34,172 bases of DNA from Planctomycetaceae bacterium. GTDB lineage: Bacteria; Planctomycetota; PLA2. The translations under genes were made by a program, and so were the position numbers. Each line of letters begins with the position of its first letter. Position 1 is the first letter of the stretch. The stretch covers positions 1 to 34,172 of the forward strand of contig WYBS01000055.1 of assembly GCA_011525755.1 (NCBI GenBank), written 5' to 3'. Positions 17,129 to 25,248 of this stretch are shown one piece after another. Under the pieces are notes generated by a model, which saw nothing but the letters and a program-made list of their open reading frames with translations, ran no database searches and had not been told where the DNA came from.

Positions 17129-17163
17129 GGACTTTCCGGCCGGACCGGGCGATATAGTACGGC
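17129..17163. promoter_or_regulatory. Shared divergent promoter region of ligD and ku
   Basis: Only 35 bp separate the two start codons. The rightward -10 TATAGT (17153-17158) would place the ku start site at or next to its ATG (17164), a leaderless transcript. The same bases read leftward give TACTAT, a possible -10 for ligD with a leader of about 20 nt carrying GGAAAG. No convincing -35 is seen for either. The two promoters would share their melting region. Confidence 0.5.
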
Positions 17164-18006
17164 ATGGCCGCGCGCGCCATCGGCACCGCCACGTTGTCCT
17201 TCGGGCTCGTCTCGATCCCCGTGAAGGTCTTCTCGAGCACCGTCTCCGACGGTGACTACTCGTTCAACCTGCTCGAGAGGAAGACCGGCTCGCGGCTGAA
17301 GCAGCAATACATCTCGCAGCAGACGGGCGAGGTCGTGCCGCGCGAGGAGATGGTCAAGGGGTACGAGTTCGCGAAGGGCCAGTACGTCGTCTTCACCGAC
17401 GAGGAGCTGAAGGCCGTCGAGGAGAAGGCGAACAAGGCGGTCGAGATCCGGGAGTTCGTGCCGCTCGACAAGGTCGACCCGATCCTCTTCGACAAGGGCT
17501 ACTACCTCGGTCCCGACAAGGGAGCCGAGCGGCCCTACGCGCTCCTGCGCGAGGCGATGCGGAAGACCGGCCGCGCGGCGGTCGCGCAGTACGCGGTGCG
17601 GGGCAAGCAGTACCTCGTGCTCGTGCGGCCGCAGGACAATGGCCTCGTGATGCAGCAGCTCCATTACGCGCACGAGATCCGCGCGATCTCCGAGGTGCCG
17701 GTCGGCGACGCGAAGGTCCTCGACGCGGAGCTGAAGCTCGCGACGCAGCTCGTCGAGCAGATCGCCTCGGACGAGTTCAAGCCCGAGCAGTACAAGGACG
17801 AGGTCCGCGCGCGCATCGAGGAGGCCATCCGGAGAAAGGTCGAGGGCCAGGAGGTCACTGCGGAGCCGGCAGCCGAGCCGGTCGCGAAGATCATCGACCT
17901 CATGGAGGCGCTCAAGGCGTCCCTCGGCGAGAAGGAGGTCGCGCGCAAGCCCGCGAAGCGAGCGCCCCGCGCCGCCTCCTCGAAGAAGAAGGCCACGGGG
18001 GGCTAG
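17164..18006 (+). CDS. ku: Ku, DNA end-binding protein of bacterial NHEJ
   Basis: 280 residues, normal for bacterial Ku. The core opens ARAIGTATLSFGLVSIPVKVF and continues with GEVVPREEMVKGYEFAKGQYVVFTDEEL, ILFDKGYYLGPDKG and LVLVRPQDNGLVMQQLHYAHEI, all Ku-ring signatures. About 50 C-terminal residues form a Lys/Ala-rich tail (PAKRAPRAASSKKKA) like the DNA-binding extensions of other Ku proteins. Ku forms a homodimeric ring on broken ends and recruits LigD, encoded divergently. The next gene starts 3 nt after its stop, so the two are likely co-transcribed. There is no Shine-Dalgarno before the ATG, consistent with the leaderless promoter. Confidence 0.96.
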   Translation: MAARAIGTATLSFGLVSIPVKVFSSTVSDGDYSFNLLERKTGSRLKQQYISQQTGEVVPREEMVKGYEFAKGQYVVFTDEELKAVEEKANKAVEIREFVPLDKVDPILFDKGYYLGPDKGAERPYALLREAMRKTGRAAVAQYAVRGKQYLVLVRPQDNGLVMQQLHYAHEIRAISEVPVGDAKVLDAELKLATQLVEQIASDEFKPEQYKDEVRARIEEAIRRKVEGQEVTAEPAAEPVAKIIDLMEALKASLGEKEVARKPAKRAPRAASSKKKATGG

Positions 18007-18009
18007 CCC

Positions 18010-18852
18010 GTGGTCGCCGGCGCCGGCTACTCCGCGAAGGACGTCGCGCGGCTGCTCGACCTCTCCCCGTCGCAGGTCCGCTCGCTCGTCCGCGACGGCC
18101 TCGTGGAGGGAAAGAGGGGGGCGCGGGGGGAGTACCGCTTCTCGTTCCAGGACCTCGTGCTCCTGCGCGTGGCGCGCGAGCTCCGCGGCGCGCGCGTCAA
18201 GCCCCGCCGGATCCGCAGGGCCCTGTCGGCGCTCCGCGACCGGCTGCCGGTCGGCCGCTCGCTCTCCGCCGTGAAGATCGGCGCCGAGGGGGACAAGGTC
18301 GTCGTGCACGACGGGACGAGGCGGTGGAACCCGGAGTCGGGGCAGCTCCACTTCTCCTTCGACGTCAAGGACCTCGCGCGCGACGCGGCGCCGCTCGCGC
18401 GGGCGCAGGCGCGTGCCGCGCGCGACCGGGAGCTCTCCGCGGAGGACTGGTACGAGCTCGGCTGCGACCTCGAGGCGCCGGCGCCGGCGGAGGCGCGGGA
18501 GGCGTACGCCCGCGCGCTCGCCCTCGACCCCGCGCACGTCGAGGCGAACGTGAACCTCGGCCGGCTGCTGCACGAGGAGGGCGACGCGAAGGGCGCCGAG
18601 GCGCGCTACCGGACGGCGCTCTCGGCGCGCCCCGAGGATGCGACCGCCGCGTTCAACCTCGGCGTCGCGCTCGAGGACCAGGGGCGGCTCGAGGAGGCGC
18701 TCGACGCGTATGAGCGGGCGATCGCCGCGGATCCGCGCTCCGCGGATGCGCACTACAACGCGGCGGGCCTCTGCGAGCGCCTCGGCCGGCGCGAATCGGC
18801 CCTGCGCCACCTCCGGACTTACCGGGAGATGACGCAGGGCACCGGAGCGTAG
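18010..18852 (+). CDS. MerR-like HTH plus TPR protein, co-transcribed with ku
   Basis: 280 residues from GTG 18010, 3 nt after the ku stop. Residues 5-75 are a MerR-type winged helix: YSAKDVARLLDLSPSQVRSLVR, then a wing and FSFQDLVLLRVARELRGARV. The middle (about 75-125) is a beta-rich spacer. Residues 130-280 hold three or more TPR units, such as EANVNLGRLLHEEGDAKGAE, AAFNLGVALEDQGRLEEALD and HYNAAGLCERLGRRESALRH. This pairs DNA binding with protein binding. A G6-CGC-G6 tract (18116-18130) encodes part of the wing (KRGARGEYRFS). Its location suggests regulation of, or an accessory role in, end joining, but that is inference. Confidence 0.82.
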   Translation: MVAGAGYSAKDVARLLDLSPSQVRSLVRDGLVEGKRGARGEYRFSFQDLVLLRVARELRGARVKPRRIRRALSALRDRLPVGRSLSAVKIGAEGDKVVVHDGTRRWNPESGQLHFSFDVKDLARDAAPLARAQARAARDRELSAEDWYELGCDLEAPAPAEAREAYARALALDPAHVEANVNLGRLLHEEGDAKGAEARYRTALSARPEDATAAFNLGVALEDQGRLEEALDAYERAIAADPRSADAHYNAAGLCERLGRRESALRHLRTYREMTQGTGA

Positions 18853-18870
18853 GAGCGGCCCGGAAAGGAA

Positions 18871-19488
18871 TCAGGCGGCCTTGCGGCGGCGCGAAACGAA
18901 CACGCCGCAGATGCCGCAGGTCAGGAGCGCAAGCATGGTCGGCTCGGGCACGGGCGACTGGCGGTTCGGGGGGCTGCCCGTGATGCCGCCGACGGTGATC
19001 TCGTAGTCGTAGTCGCCGTCGTTCGGCAGCGGCCCGCTGTAGTACTCCGTCACCGCGATCGTGTACCAGCCGGTGGAGGGCGCAACGAACGCCGAGAACG
19101 GATCCCCGTAGGGACCGGGGTTGGGAACGACGTCGTCGGAGAACGCGACGAACGCCGGCACCCAGTTCTGGAAGTAGTGGGTTCCAGAGGTCAGGCCGCT
19201 GTCGGACGTGTCGGAGTAGAGGCCTTCGTAGATCCACTGTGCCGGATCGAGGGCGCTGTCGACACGCTCGACGGCGACGGTGACGGAGTCCCCCGCAGTC
19301 GCCCAGAACTGCCAGAAGTCGGCATCGCGGGCATCGTAGTAGTCGCCCACCGGAAGCGCGCCGGCGGCGGTCACGCCGCTGAGCAGCTCGCCTTCGTACG
19401 TGATGGGGTCCGCGGCTGCCTCGAGCTGGAGGCCAGCCAGGACGATCGCAGCAAATGCGCTCGTCCTCAGAAACTTTCCCAGCAACAT
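18871..19488 (-). CDS. PEP-CTERM exosortase-substrate protein
   Basis: 205 residues from ATG 19488, preceded by GGAGGGAG; the frame runs further upstream but without protein character. There is a signal peptide (MLLGKFLRTSAFAAIVLAGLQLE). The mature domain, about 27-175, is Asp/Tyr-rich and resembles pre-peptidase C-terminal beta sandwiches (DARDADFWQFWATAGDSVTV, GWYTIAVTEYY, DYDYEITVGG). The C-terminus is a classic sorting tail: VPEP at 180, a hydrophobic helix, and RRRK near the end. Exosortase cleaves such tails and attaches or releases the protein at the envelope, often with exopolysaccharide. No exosortase gene is in the window. It is convergent with the ku operon, 18 bp apart. Confidence 0.9.
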   Translation of the reverse strand: MLLGKFLRTSAFAAIVLAGLQLEAAADPITYEGELLSGVTAAGALPVGDYYDARDADFWQFWATAGDSVTVAVERVDSALDPAQWIYEGLYSDTSDSGLTSGTHYFQNWVPAFVAFSDDVVPNPGPYGDPFSAFVAPSTGWYTIAVTEYYSGPLPNDGDYDYEITVGGITGSPPNRQSPVPEPTMLALLTCGICGVFVSRRRKAA

Positions 19489-20148
19489 CTCACTCCCTCC
19501 ATGGTTAAGGCCGTTCACGTTCCAGCCTTCCCATTCCCGACAAGCTCCGATCCTAAGCGCATGTCCGTGCAGAGGGAAGCCGGATCCCGATTCGTCTCGC
19601 GCGTCTGTCGCACGCTGAGACGACCGAACGAGGAGCGTCCGCGCGGGGCCGCCTGATCGGGTGCGCCTGTGCCGCGGATCGTGGCGCGGACGCGTCGTCG
19701 CGCGCGGCCGGTCCGGGCCGATCACCCTCCCGGAACGAACGGAGCACATCGCGAGAACGGACGGCCGACGCGGCCTGCCGTCTTCCTCGTCCTCCTCTCT
19801 CTTTCGCTTGACACGGTCTCCTTGCCGGACCGCGCTCCTCGCCGTCGCGGGAGAGGCGCTGCGCGATGTCAAGCGTGATCGGCGCCCGGCGCAACGTCGT
19901 TCTCGTCACATCGGCCGGGGGTACGTGCGCGACCGCGTTCGGAGGTCGAGGGCGCTCGCGTGTCCAGCTGCCCGTTGGCCGGGTCCGCCCGGCCCTTGTG
20001 CCCGCGGACGTGCGCGGAACACTGCGCGGGAAGGCGCACGCGCGTGTCCTCGTTGGGGCACGCGTGTCGCTTCCATCGGACACGGGGAACGGTCCGCGGA
20101 ACGGCGTGAAGCGCCCGGATCCGCTCCCTGAGCCGCGTCCGCGAGCGG
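19489..20148. other. Gene-free stretch between divergent secreted-protein genes
   Basis: About 660 bp upstream of both the PEP-CTERM gene (leftward) and the Tyr-rich TPR gene (rightward). The open frames here are Arg-rich and lack ribosome sites, so I see no gene. It holds a 9-bp inverted pair, CGCTTGACA (19805-19813) and TGTCAAGCG (19865-19873), 51 bp apart, of unknown meaning. It may carry long 5' regions or regulatory sites for either gene. Confidence 0.6.
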
Positions 20149-20154
20149 TACAAT
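20149..20154 (+). promoter_or_regulatory. Putative -10 box for the Tyr-rich TPR gene
   Basis: TACAAT in the context GGTACAATCTG. This places the start site about 29 nt before the ATG at 20190, leaving room for the GAGGAGG ribosome site. No good -35 is seen. The context resembles GGTACGCTCTG before the DMT gene at 30796. Confidence 0.45.
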
Positions 20155-20189
20155 CTGTGCAAGCTGGATCCGACGCGAGGAGGTTTGCC

Positions 20190-21902
20190 ATGAGGCTCCG
20201 CCTTACCGTTCTCTCCGTCCTGATGTGCGGCGTGCTCGCGTCGGAGGTTCCGGCGCAGGGCACCACGCGCGGCGGCGGCCGTATGTTCGGCGGCGGAGGC
20301 GGCAGCCGCAGCACCGCGGCGCCGCGCGCAGCCGCGCCGTCCGCCGGCCGGTCCTTCTTCGGGTCGGGCTCGCGAGGCGGCTCCTCCGTCCCGAGGTCGT
20401 CCGGCGCGTCCCAGTGGAGGTCGAACGCGTTCTCGGGCGGGCGCGCGGCGTCGGCAGCGCCGAGCGCGTACCGCAGCGGCTCCTCTTCCGCGAGTCGGGC
20501 GGCGCCGCGGGCGTCGTCCGGACAGTCGGCCACATGGACGCGCTTCGGCGCGAGCCGGGGCGCCACCCAGGGGACGTCCTCGAGCGCGCGGAGCGCAGGT
20601 CGTTCCGGCGTCTCGTCGACGGACAACCTGAGCCCCTTCGCCCGTGGCCTCTCGAGCTCCTCGACGGGCTCGCGGTACTTCGGCCAGTCGCGCGGCAGCC
20701 GCGGCACGAGCCCGTCCGCCACCGGCACCCGCTCCTCATCGGGCTCAAAGCTCTTCGGTCGCGGAACGAGCGGCACCGGCCGCGCGGGCCAGTCGGCGAC
20801 CGGTGGGCAGTCGACCCAGCGGCCTTCGGCCAGGGGCACCTCGCGGAGCCCCGGCGCGGACCAGGTCCCCGCGGACGCGGCGGGCCGGCGCGCGGGCCAG
20901 ACCGGGTTCGTGCGGCCCTCGAGCGCGGGATCGAACGAGGCGCGCGGCCGGATTCCGAGCGGGCGCAGCAGCGCGGACGCGGTCCCGGACTACGGGTACC
21001 GTCGTTACGGGTACCACCCGCGTCCGTACTCCGGCTATCCGAACCGCTACCCGTACGGGTACGGATACTACGGGTACCCGTACTACTGCTCCCCCTACTA
21101 TGCGGGGAGCGGCTTCTATCTCGGCTTCACGTTCGGCGTGGGCGCGTACTTCGGGCTCAGCTACTACTACCCGTGGTACCACTGCGGCTACAACTACGCG
21201 TTCTTCTACGGTGCGCCGCTCTCGTACTGCTACGTGCCCTACGGATTCTACTGCGACGCCCCGGCCACGTACGTCACCCGCTACATCTACGTCCAGGACA
21301 CCTACCCGACGACGGAGTACGAGACGGTCGAGGTGAAGCCGCCCGAGGCCGAGCCGACGGAGGAGCAGAAGGTCCTCGAGCCCGAGCCCGCCGCCGGATC
21401 CCCGGTGGCGGAGAAGTACCTGCGCGATGCGAGCGATCTCTTCCGCAAGGGCGACTACCTCGAGGCCGCGAAGCTCTTCCGCCTTGCCGCGCTGAGCGTG
21501 CCCGAGAATGCGGCGCCGCTCTTCGCGCTCGGCCAGTCGCTGATCGCGATCGGCTCCGACGCCTACGCCGCGAAGGTCATCCGCAAGGCCGTCCTCATGA
21601 ACCCGGGCCTCGTGAAGGAGCCCGGCGACATCGTGGGCGTCTACAAGGACCAGGCGGAGTTCGATCGGGTGATGGGGGAACTCGTGCAGCGCGCGGAGCA
21701 GAGCCCGGAGGGCAGCGACGCGAGGTTCCTGCTCGCGGTCGAGCGCTACTTCACGGGCGATCCGAAGTCGGTCGAGGGGTTTGCCGCGCTCCGTGCGGCG
21801 CTGCCTGACGACAAGGCTATCGAGCTCTTCGACGCGGCCGCTGCCAATCGCTTCGCCGCTGCGGAGGATCTGCCCGACGTGACCCCCGCGGCGCCGAAGT
21901 AG
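20190..21902 (+). CDS. Secreted low-complexity Gly/Ser/Arg and Tyr-rich protein with C-terminal TPR domain
   Basis: 570 residues from ATG 20190, with GAGGAGG before it and a clear signal peptide (MRLRLTVLSVLMCGVLASEVPAQG). Residues 25-265 are Gly/Ser/Arg/Ala-rich and likely disordered. Residues about 266-370 are extraordinarily Tyr-rich (YGYRRYGYHPRPYSGYP, YPYGYGYYGYPYYC) with several cysteines, and include a hydrophobic glycine-rich stretch, FYLGFTFGVGAYFGLSYYY. An acidic linker follows (EVKPPEAEPTEEQ). Residues 410-560 are TPR-like (DASDLFRKGDYLEAAKLFRLAA, APLFALGQSLIAIGSDAYAAK). I do not recognise a named family. The Tyr/Cys block suggests cross-linking or envelope association; the TPR part probably binds a partner. 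Confidence 0.8.
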   Translation: MRLRLTVLSVLMCGVLASEVPAQGTTRGGGRMFGGGGGSRSTAAPRAAAPSAGRSFFGSGSRGGSSVPRSSGASQWRSNAFSGGRAASAAPSAYRSGSSSASRAAPRASSGQSATWTRFGASRGATQGTSSSARSAGRSGVSSTDNLSPFARGLSSSSTGSRYFGQSRGSRGTSPSATGTRSSSGSKLFGRGTSGTGRAGQSATGGQSTQRPSARGTSRSPGADQVPADAAGRRAGQTGFVRPSSAGSNEARGRIPSGRSSADAVPDYGYRRYGYHPRPYSGYPNRYPYGYGYYGYPYYCSPYYAGSGFYLGFTFGVGAYFGLSYYYPWYHCGYNYAFFYGAPLSYCYVPYGFYCDAPATYVTRYIYVQDTYPTTEYETVEVKPPEAEPTEEQKVLEPEPAAGSPVAEKYLRDASDLFRKGDYLEAAKLFRLAALSVPENAAPLFALGQSLIAIGSDAYAAKVIRKAVLMNPGLVKEPGDIVGVYKDQAEFDRVMGELVQRAEQSPEGSDARFLLAVERYFTGDPKSVEGFAALRAALPDDKAIELFDAAAANRFAAAEDLPDVTPAAPK

Positions 21903-21936
21903 CGGCCCGCCCCCGGTACCCCCCTCCTTCCTCCCG

Positions 21937-21942
21937 TAGAAT
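21937..21942 (+). promoter_or_regulatory. Putative -10 box for the dienelactone hydrolase gene
   Basis: TAGAAT 25 bp before the ATG at 21967, followed by the ribosome site AAGGAG. This gives an expected leader of about 18 nt. No -35 is recognisable in the C-rich DNA upstream. Confidence 0.4.
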
Positions 21943-21966
21943 CGACGGCGAGGAAGGAGACCGTTC

Positions 21967-22806
21967 ATGCGCCGCGTCCCGATGCTCGCCGCCCTCGTGT
22001 GCCTCGCGGGGATCGCCGCCCTGGCCCAGGAGAAGCCTGCCGACACGCCCAGGACGCCCGCCGACGCCGGCCCGACCGGCGGCCTCACCGAGGAGGAGTT
22101 CAAGGCCCTCCACGACCTGACCGACAGGAAGCCCGAGGCGCCCAGGGGGAAGATGGTCGACCTCGACGGGGCGCGCGCCTACCTGAGTGTCCCGAAGGGC
22201 GAGCCGCCGTTCCCCGGCGTGATCGTGATCCACGAGTGGTGGGGGCTGAACGGGCACATCCAGCACTGGGCCGACCGGCTCGCCGCGGACGGATACGCCG
22301 CGCTCGCCGTCGACCTCTACGGCGGGCAGGTGGCCGAGAACCGCGACGACGCGATGCGCTACATGAAGGCGGTCGATGCGGAGAAGGCGGCGGCGACGCT
22401 CAAGCGCGCGCACGCGTTCCTGAAGGAGGACGCCCGCGTCAAGGCCGAGAAGCGAGGTTGCATGGGGTGGTGCTTCGGCGGCGCCTGGACGCTGAAGCAC
22501 GCGATGGCGACACCCGACCTTGACGCCGCGGTCATGTACTACGGGCAGCCTGTCCTCAAGCCCGCGGACCTGAAGGGGATCCGCGCGCCCCTCCTCGGGA
22601 TCTTCGGGAACCGGGACAAGTCGATCCCGCCGGAGACGGTCGACGCGTTCGAGAAGGCGCTCGCGTCCGCGGGTGTGAAGCACAGGATCCTGCGCTACGA
22701 CGCCGACCATGCGTTCGCGAACCCGTCCGGCGGGCGGTACGACGACAAGGCTGCCTCGGCCGCGTGGACCGAAGCGCGTGCCTTCCTGTCCGAGCGCCTC
22801 AAGTAG
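21967..22806 (+). CDS. Exported dienelactone hydrolase family protein
   Basis: 279 residues. The signal peptide MRRVPMLAALVCLAGIAALAQ is followed by a short linker and an alpha/beta hydrolase of the dienelactone hydrolase family: FPGVIVIHEWWGLNGHI, DGYAALAVDLYGG and GCMGWCFGGAWTL. The triad is visible: nucleophile Cys in GWCFGG, Asp in GNRDKSIP and His in YDADHAFAN. Family members open lactone rings or act as general esterases; the exported location argues against the classical chloroaromatic pathway. It lies 64 bp after the Tyr-rich gene with its own ribosome site GAAGGAGA. Family firm, substrate unknown. Confidence 0.9.
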   Translation: MRRVPMLAALVCLAGIAALAQEKPADTPRTPADAGPTGGLTEEEFKALHDLTDRKPEAPRGKMVDLDGARAYLSVPKGEPPFPGVIVIHEWWGLNGHIQHWADRLAADGYAALAVDLYGGQVAENRDDAMRYMKAVDAEKAAATLKRAHAFLKEDARVKAEKRGCMGWCFGGAWTLKHAMATPDLDAAVMYYGQPVLKPADLKGIRAPLLGIFGNRDKSIPPETVDAFEKALASAGVKHRILRYDADHAFANPSGGRYDDKAASAAWTEARAFLSERLK

Positions 22807-22821
22807 CGCCCGGGCTTGCCC

Positions 22822-23058
22822 TCAGGGCGACGGCGGCCCGGCTTCCTTGCGCCGGCGGGCCTCGCCGAAGCCCCAGATGCCCCAGCAGAATGCGCCGAGG
22901 CCGACGAGGCCGAGCGGCACCCCGACGGGCAACAGGATCACCGTCACTCCCATTCCGAGACCCGCGACCATCATGGCCGCTCCCACGATGATGGCGGCGA
23001 CGTGGGCCGCGAAGTTCTCACCCACTCTCAGGGCTTCTCGCGCGGACATTTCCCGCAT
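22822..23058 (-). CDS. Small two-helix membrane protein
   Basis: 78 residues from ATG 23058, preceded by a textbook ribosome site GGAGGT at the right spacing. An amphipathic N-terminus (MREMSAREALRVGENFAAH) is followed by two hydrophobic helices: VAAIIVGAAMMVAGLGMGVTV and LGLVGLGAFCWGIWGFG, separated by ILLPVGVP. A basic tail ends the protein (EARRRKEAGPPSP). No family recognised. It is convergent with the dienelactone hydrolase, 15 bp apart. Real-gene call rests on the ribosome site and the clean two-helix layout. Confidence 0.75.
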   Translation of the reverse strand: MREMSAREALRVGENFAAHVAAIIVGAAMMVAGLGMGVTVILLPVGVPLGLVGLGAFCWGIWGFGEARRRKEAGPPSP

Positions 23059-23322
23059 GTTGCACCTCCGGCGGGTTCGAGAGGCCTTTGGCAAAGCGCG
23101 GACCACGGCTCTCCCCGCGGGGATGCGCCGGCGGGGGCGCGGGGACCGGACCGGCGCTCCGCAGCAGCGGTCCGGCTTGGTCTTGTCACTCGGATCTCGG
23201 TTCCATCGGGTTTGCCCGTCGGCGCGGTGCGAACATCTGGCGCTCCGGGCCGGGGCACGGGCCTCCTTCCTTTCCTGGGCACGTCGGGCTCTTCGTGGGC
23301 AGGGCCAAACCACCTCCTGATG
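23059..23322. other. Gene-free stretch with one strong hairpin
   Basis: No credible gene on either strand. It contains a perfect 8-bp stem, CCGGACCG (23146-23153) and CGGTCCGG (23168-23175), with a 14-nt loop. It serves as the 5' region of the small membrane gene (leftward) and the purine operon (rightward). Confidence 0.55.
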
Positions 23323-23365
23323 TATAGTCGGGGGCCGGTGTCACTTTTGGCCCCTGCCGAAGGGG
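23323..23365 (+). promoter_or_regulatory. Putative promoter and structured leader of the purine salvage operon
   Basis: TATAGT (23323-23328) is a possible -10. Downstream, GGGGCC (23331-23336) can pair with GGCCCC (23349-23354). The CCCC of the latter can instead pair with GGGG (23362-23365). Two mutually exclusive hairpins in a leader of about 200 nt before adenine deaminase look attenuator-like, but the stems are short and this is only suggestive. Confidence 0.35.
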
Positions 23366-23429
23366 TGAGAATCGGCCCTGCATGCGGGAAATCGCGAAAT
23401 CCAGAGGGTGTCGAGAGAAGGAGGCACGG

Positions 23430-23543
23430 ATGAGGCTAGAAACGTGCTCGGCGAGGGGCGCGATCCCCGCGCCCGCGAGCGCCCGAAGCCGGAAGTGCCC
23501 CGCCGGCCCCCGGAGCCCCCTCCCTTCCCATGCCGACGCCTGA
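23430..23543 (+). CDS. 37-residue upstream ORF overlapping the adenine deaminase start
   Basis: ATG 23430 has the best ribosome site of the region (AAGGAGG, 5 nt spacing). The frame runs 37 codons to a TGA that lies 11 nt inside the next gene. Its product (MRLETCSARGAIPAPAS...) has no recognisable domain. The adenine deaminase ATG itself has only a C-tract before it and no Shine-Dalgarno, so ribosomes finishing this small ORF could restart there. It may be a coupling or leader peptide, or a remnant of frameshifted sequence. Confidence 0.45.
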   Translation: MRLETCSARGAIPAPASARSRKCPAGPRSPLPSHADA

Positions 23544-25248
23544 CGAACTTCCCGCGCTCCTCGCCGCCGCCCGGGGCGATGCACCCTGCGATCTCGTGCT
23601 CCGCGGGGCGCGGCTCGTGAACGTCGCCTCGGGGGAGGTCCACGAGGCGGATATCGCGATCCTCGGCCGTCACATCGCCGGCGTCGGCTCGGGCTATCGC
23701 GCGCGCGAGGAGGCGGATCTCGAAGGCGCCTGCGTCGCGCCCGGCTTCATCGACGCGCACGTGCACGTCGAGAGCGCGATGGTCCCGCCCTCGGAGTTCG
23801 CGAGGCTTGTCGTGCCGCGCGGCGTCACCGCGGCGGTCACGGACCCCCATGAGATCGCGAACGTCGCGGGCATCGAGGGCATCCGCTTCATGCTCGCGGA
23901 CGCCCGGCGCTCGCCGCTTGCGATGTACGTGAACGCGTCGTCGTGCGTGCCGGCGACGGACCTCGGCACCGCCGGCGCGCGGCTCGAGGCGGACGACCTC
24001 GCGCCGCTCCTGAAGGAGCCCGAGGTGCTCGGCCTCGCGGAGGTGATGAACTACCCCGGCGTCGTCCACGGCGACCCGGGCGTCCTCGCGAAGCTCAAGG
24101 CGTTCCGCGGCCGGCCGATCGACGGCCACTGCCCGGCCCTCACCGGCCAGGCGCTCGACGCCTACGTCGCCGCGGGGATCGAGTCGGATCACGAGTGCAC
24201 AAGGATCGAGGAGGCGCGCGAGAAGCTGCGCCTCGGGATGACCCTCTTCCTGCGCCAGGCGACGAACGCGAAGAACCTCGCGGCGCTCCTTCCGCTCGTG
24301 TCGCCCGCGACGGAGCGACGGATCTGCCTCTGCACCGACGACCGCCAGGTGCCCGATCTCGTGGTCGAGGGCTCGATCGACCACCTCGTGCGGATGACGA
24401 TCGCCGCGGGCGTCGATCCGGTCACCGCGATCCGCATGGCGACGCTCAACGTCGCGGAGCGGTTCCGCATCCCCGATCGCGGACTCGTCGCGCCGGGCCG
24501 GATCGCGGACCTCGTCGTCTTCCGCGACCTCGAGGCTCCGCGTGCCGAACGCGTGTACGCCTCGGGGCGGCTCGTCGCGCGCGACGGGAAGCTGCTTTTC
24601 CCGCGCGCGCCCGTCGCGGCGGCGTTCGCCCGAAGCGTGCGCATCGACTGGGCGAAGGTCTCGCTCGGGATCCCCGCGCGCGGCCGGCGCGTGCGCGCGA
24701 TCGGCGCGATCAAGGATCAGCTCGTGACCGAGCACCTGACGGTCGAGGCGAAGGTGGAGAACGGCGAGGCCGTGGCCGACCCCAGCCGCGACCTGCTGAA
24801 GATGGCGGTGATCGAGCGGCATTCGGGGACCGGGCGCGTCGGGCTCGGCTTCGTCCAGGGGGTGGGGCTCCGGGGAGGGGCGATCGCCGGGACCGTCGCC
24901 CACGACCATCACAATCTCGTCGTCATCGGCGCCGACGACCGCTCGATGCTCGCGGCGGCGAAGGCGGTGGGGGATGCGGGAGGAGGTCTCGCGGCCGCCA
25001 GGGGCGACGAGGTGCTCGCGCTCCTGCCTCTCCCGATCGGAGGGCTCATGTCCGACCGGCCGTACGAGGAGGTGGGGGAGGGGCTCGATGCGCTCCTTGC
25101 CGCCGCCGGCAAGCTCGGTTCGGATCTCAGGGACCCGTTCATGGCGATGAGCTTCCTCGCGCTCGAGGTGATCCCCGCGCTCAAGCTGACCGACCGGGGG
25201 CTCGTCGACGTCGAGAAGTTCACGCCCGTGCCTCTCTTCGTCGCATGA
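23530..25248 (+). CDS. ade: Adenine deaminase
   Basis: 572 residues, the usual size of bacterial Ade (amidohydrolase superfamily), converting adenine to hypoxanthine and ammonia. Signatures: ADLEGACVAPGFIDAHVHVES with metal ligands H77 and H79, VTDPHEIANVAG (107-ish His), EVMNYPGVVHGD, DGHCPALTG, GIESDHECT and CTDDRQVPDL. The C-terminal Ade domain has GRVGLGFVQGVGLRGGAIAGTVAHDHHNLVV. The start is ATG 23530; no in-frame alternative exists because a stop lies at 23437 and no GTG or TTG follows it. It overlaps the next gene by 4 nt (ATGA), forming a two-step purine salvage operon. Very secure. Confidence 0.96.
   Translation: MPTPDELPALLAAARGDAPCDLVLRGARLVNVASGEVHEADIAILGRHIAGVGSGYRAREEADLEGACVAPGFIDAHVHVESAMVPPSEFARLVVPRGVTAAVTDPHEIANVAGIEGIRFMLADARRSPLAMYVNASSCVPATDLGTAGARLEADDLAPLLKEPEVLGLAEVMNYPGVVHGDPGVLAKLKAFRGRPIDGHCPALTGQALDAYVAAGIESDHECTRIEEAREKLRLGMTLFLRQATNAKNLAALLPLVSPATERRICLCTDDRQVPDLVVEGSIDHLVRMTIAAGVDPVTAIRMATLNVAERFRIPDRGLVAPGRIADLVVFRDLEAPRAERVYASGRLVARDGKLLFPRAPVAAAFARSVRIDWAKVSLGIPARGRRVRAIGAIKDQLVTEHLTVEAKVENGEAVADPSRDLLKMAVIERHSGTGRVGLGFVQGVGLRGGAIAGTVAHDHHNLVVIGADDRSMLAAAKAVGDAGGGLAAARGDEVLALLPLPIGGLMSDRPYEEVGEGLDALLAAAGKLGSDLRDPFMAMSFLALEVIPALKLTDRGLVDVEKFTPVPLFVA

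Noticed and set aside
19805-19873. Inverted TTGACA pair as two facing promoters
   Set aside because: No -10 lies at the proper distance on either strand, only GC-rich DNA, so I left it as an unexplained inverted repeat.
19553-20839. Leftward frame antisense to the Tyr-rich gene with protein-like composition
   Set aside because: The rightward frame has a ribosome site, a signal peptide and a TPR tail; the antisense frame has none and ends without a domain.
23331-23430. A purine riboswitch before adenine deaminase
   Set aside because: I could not find the conserved three-way junction or loop-loop bases; only short alternative stems are present.
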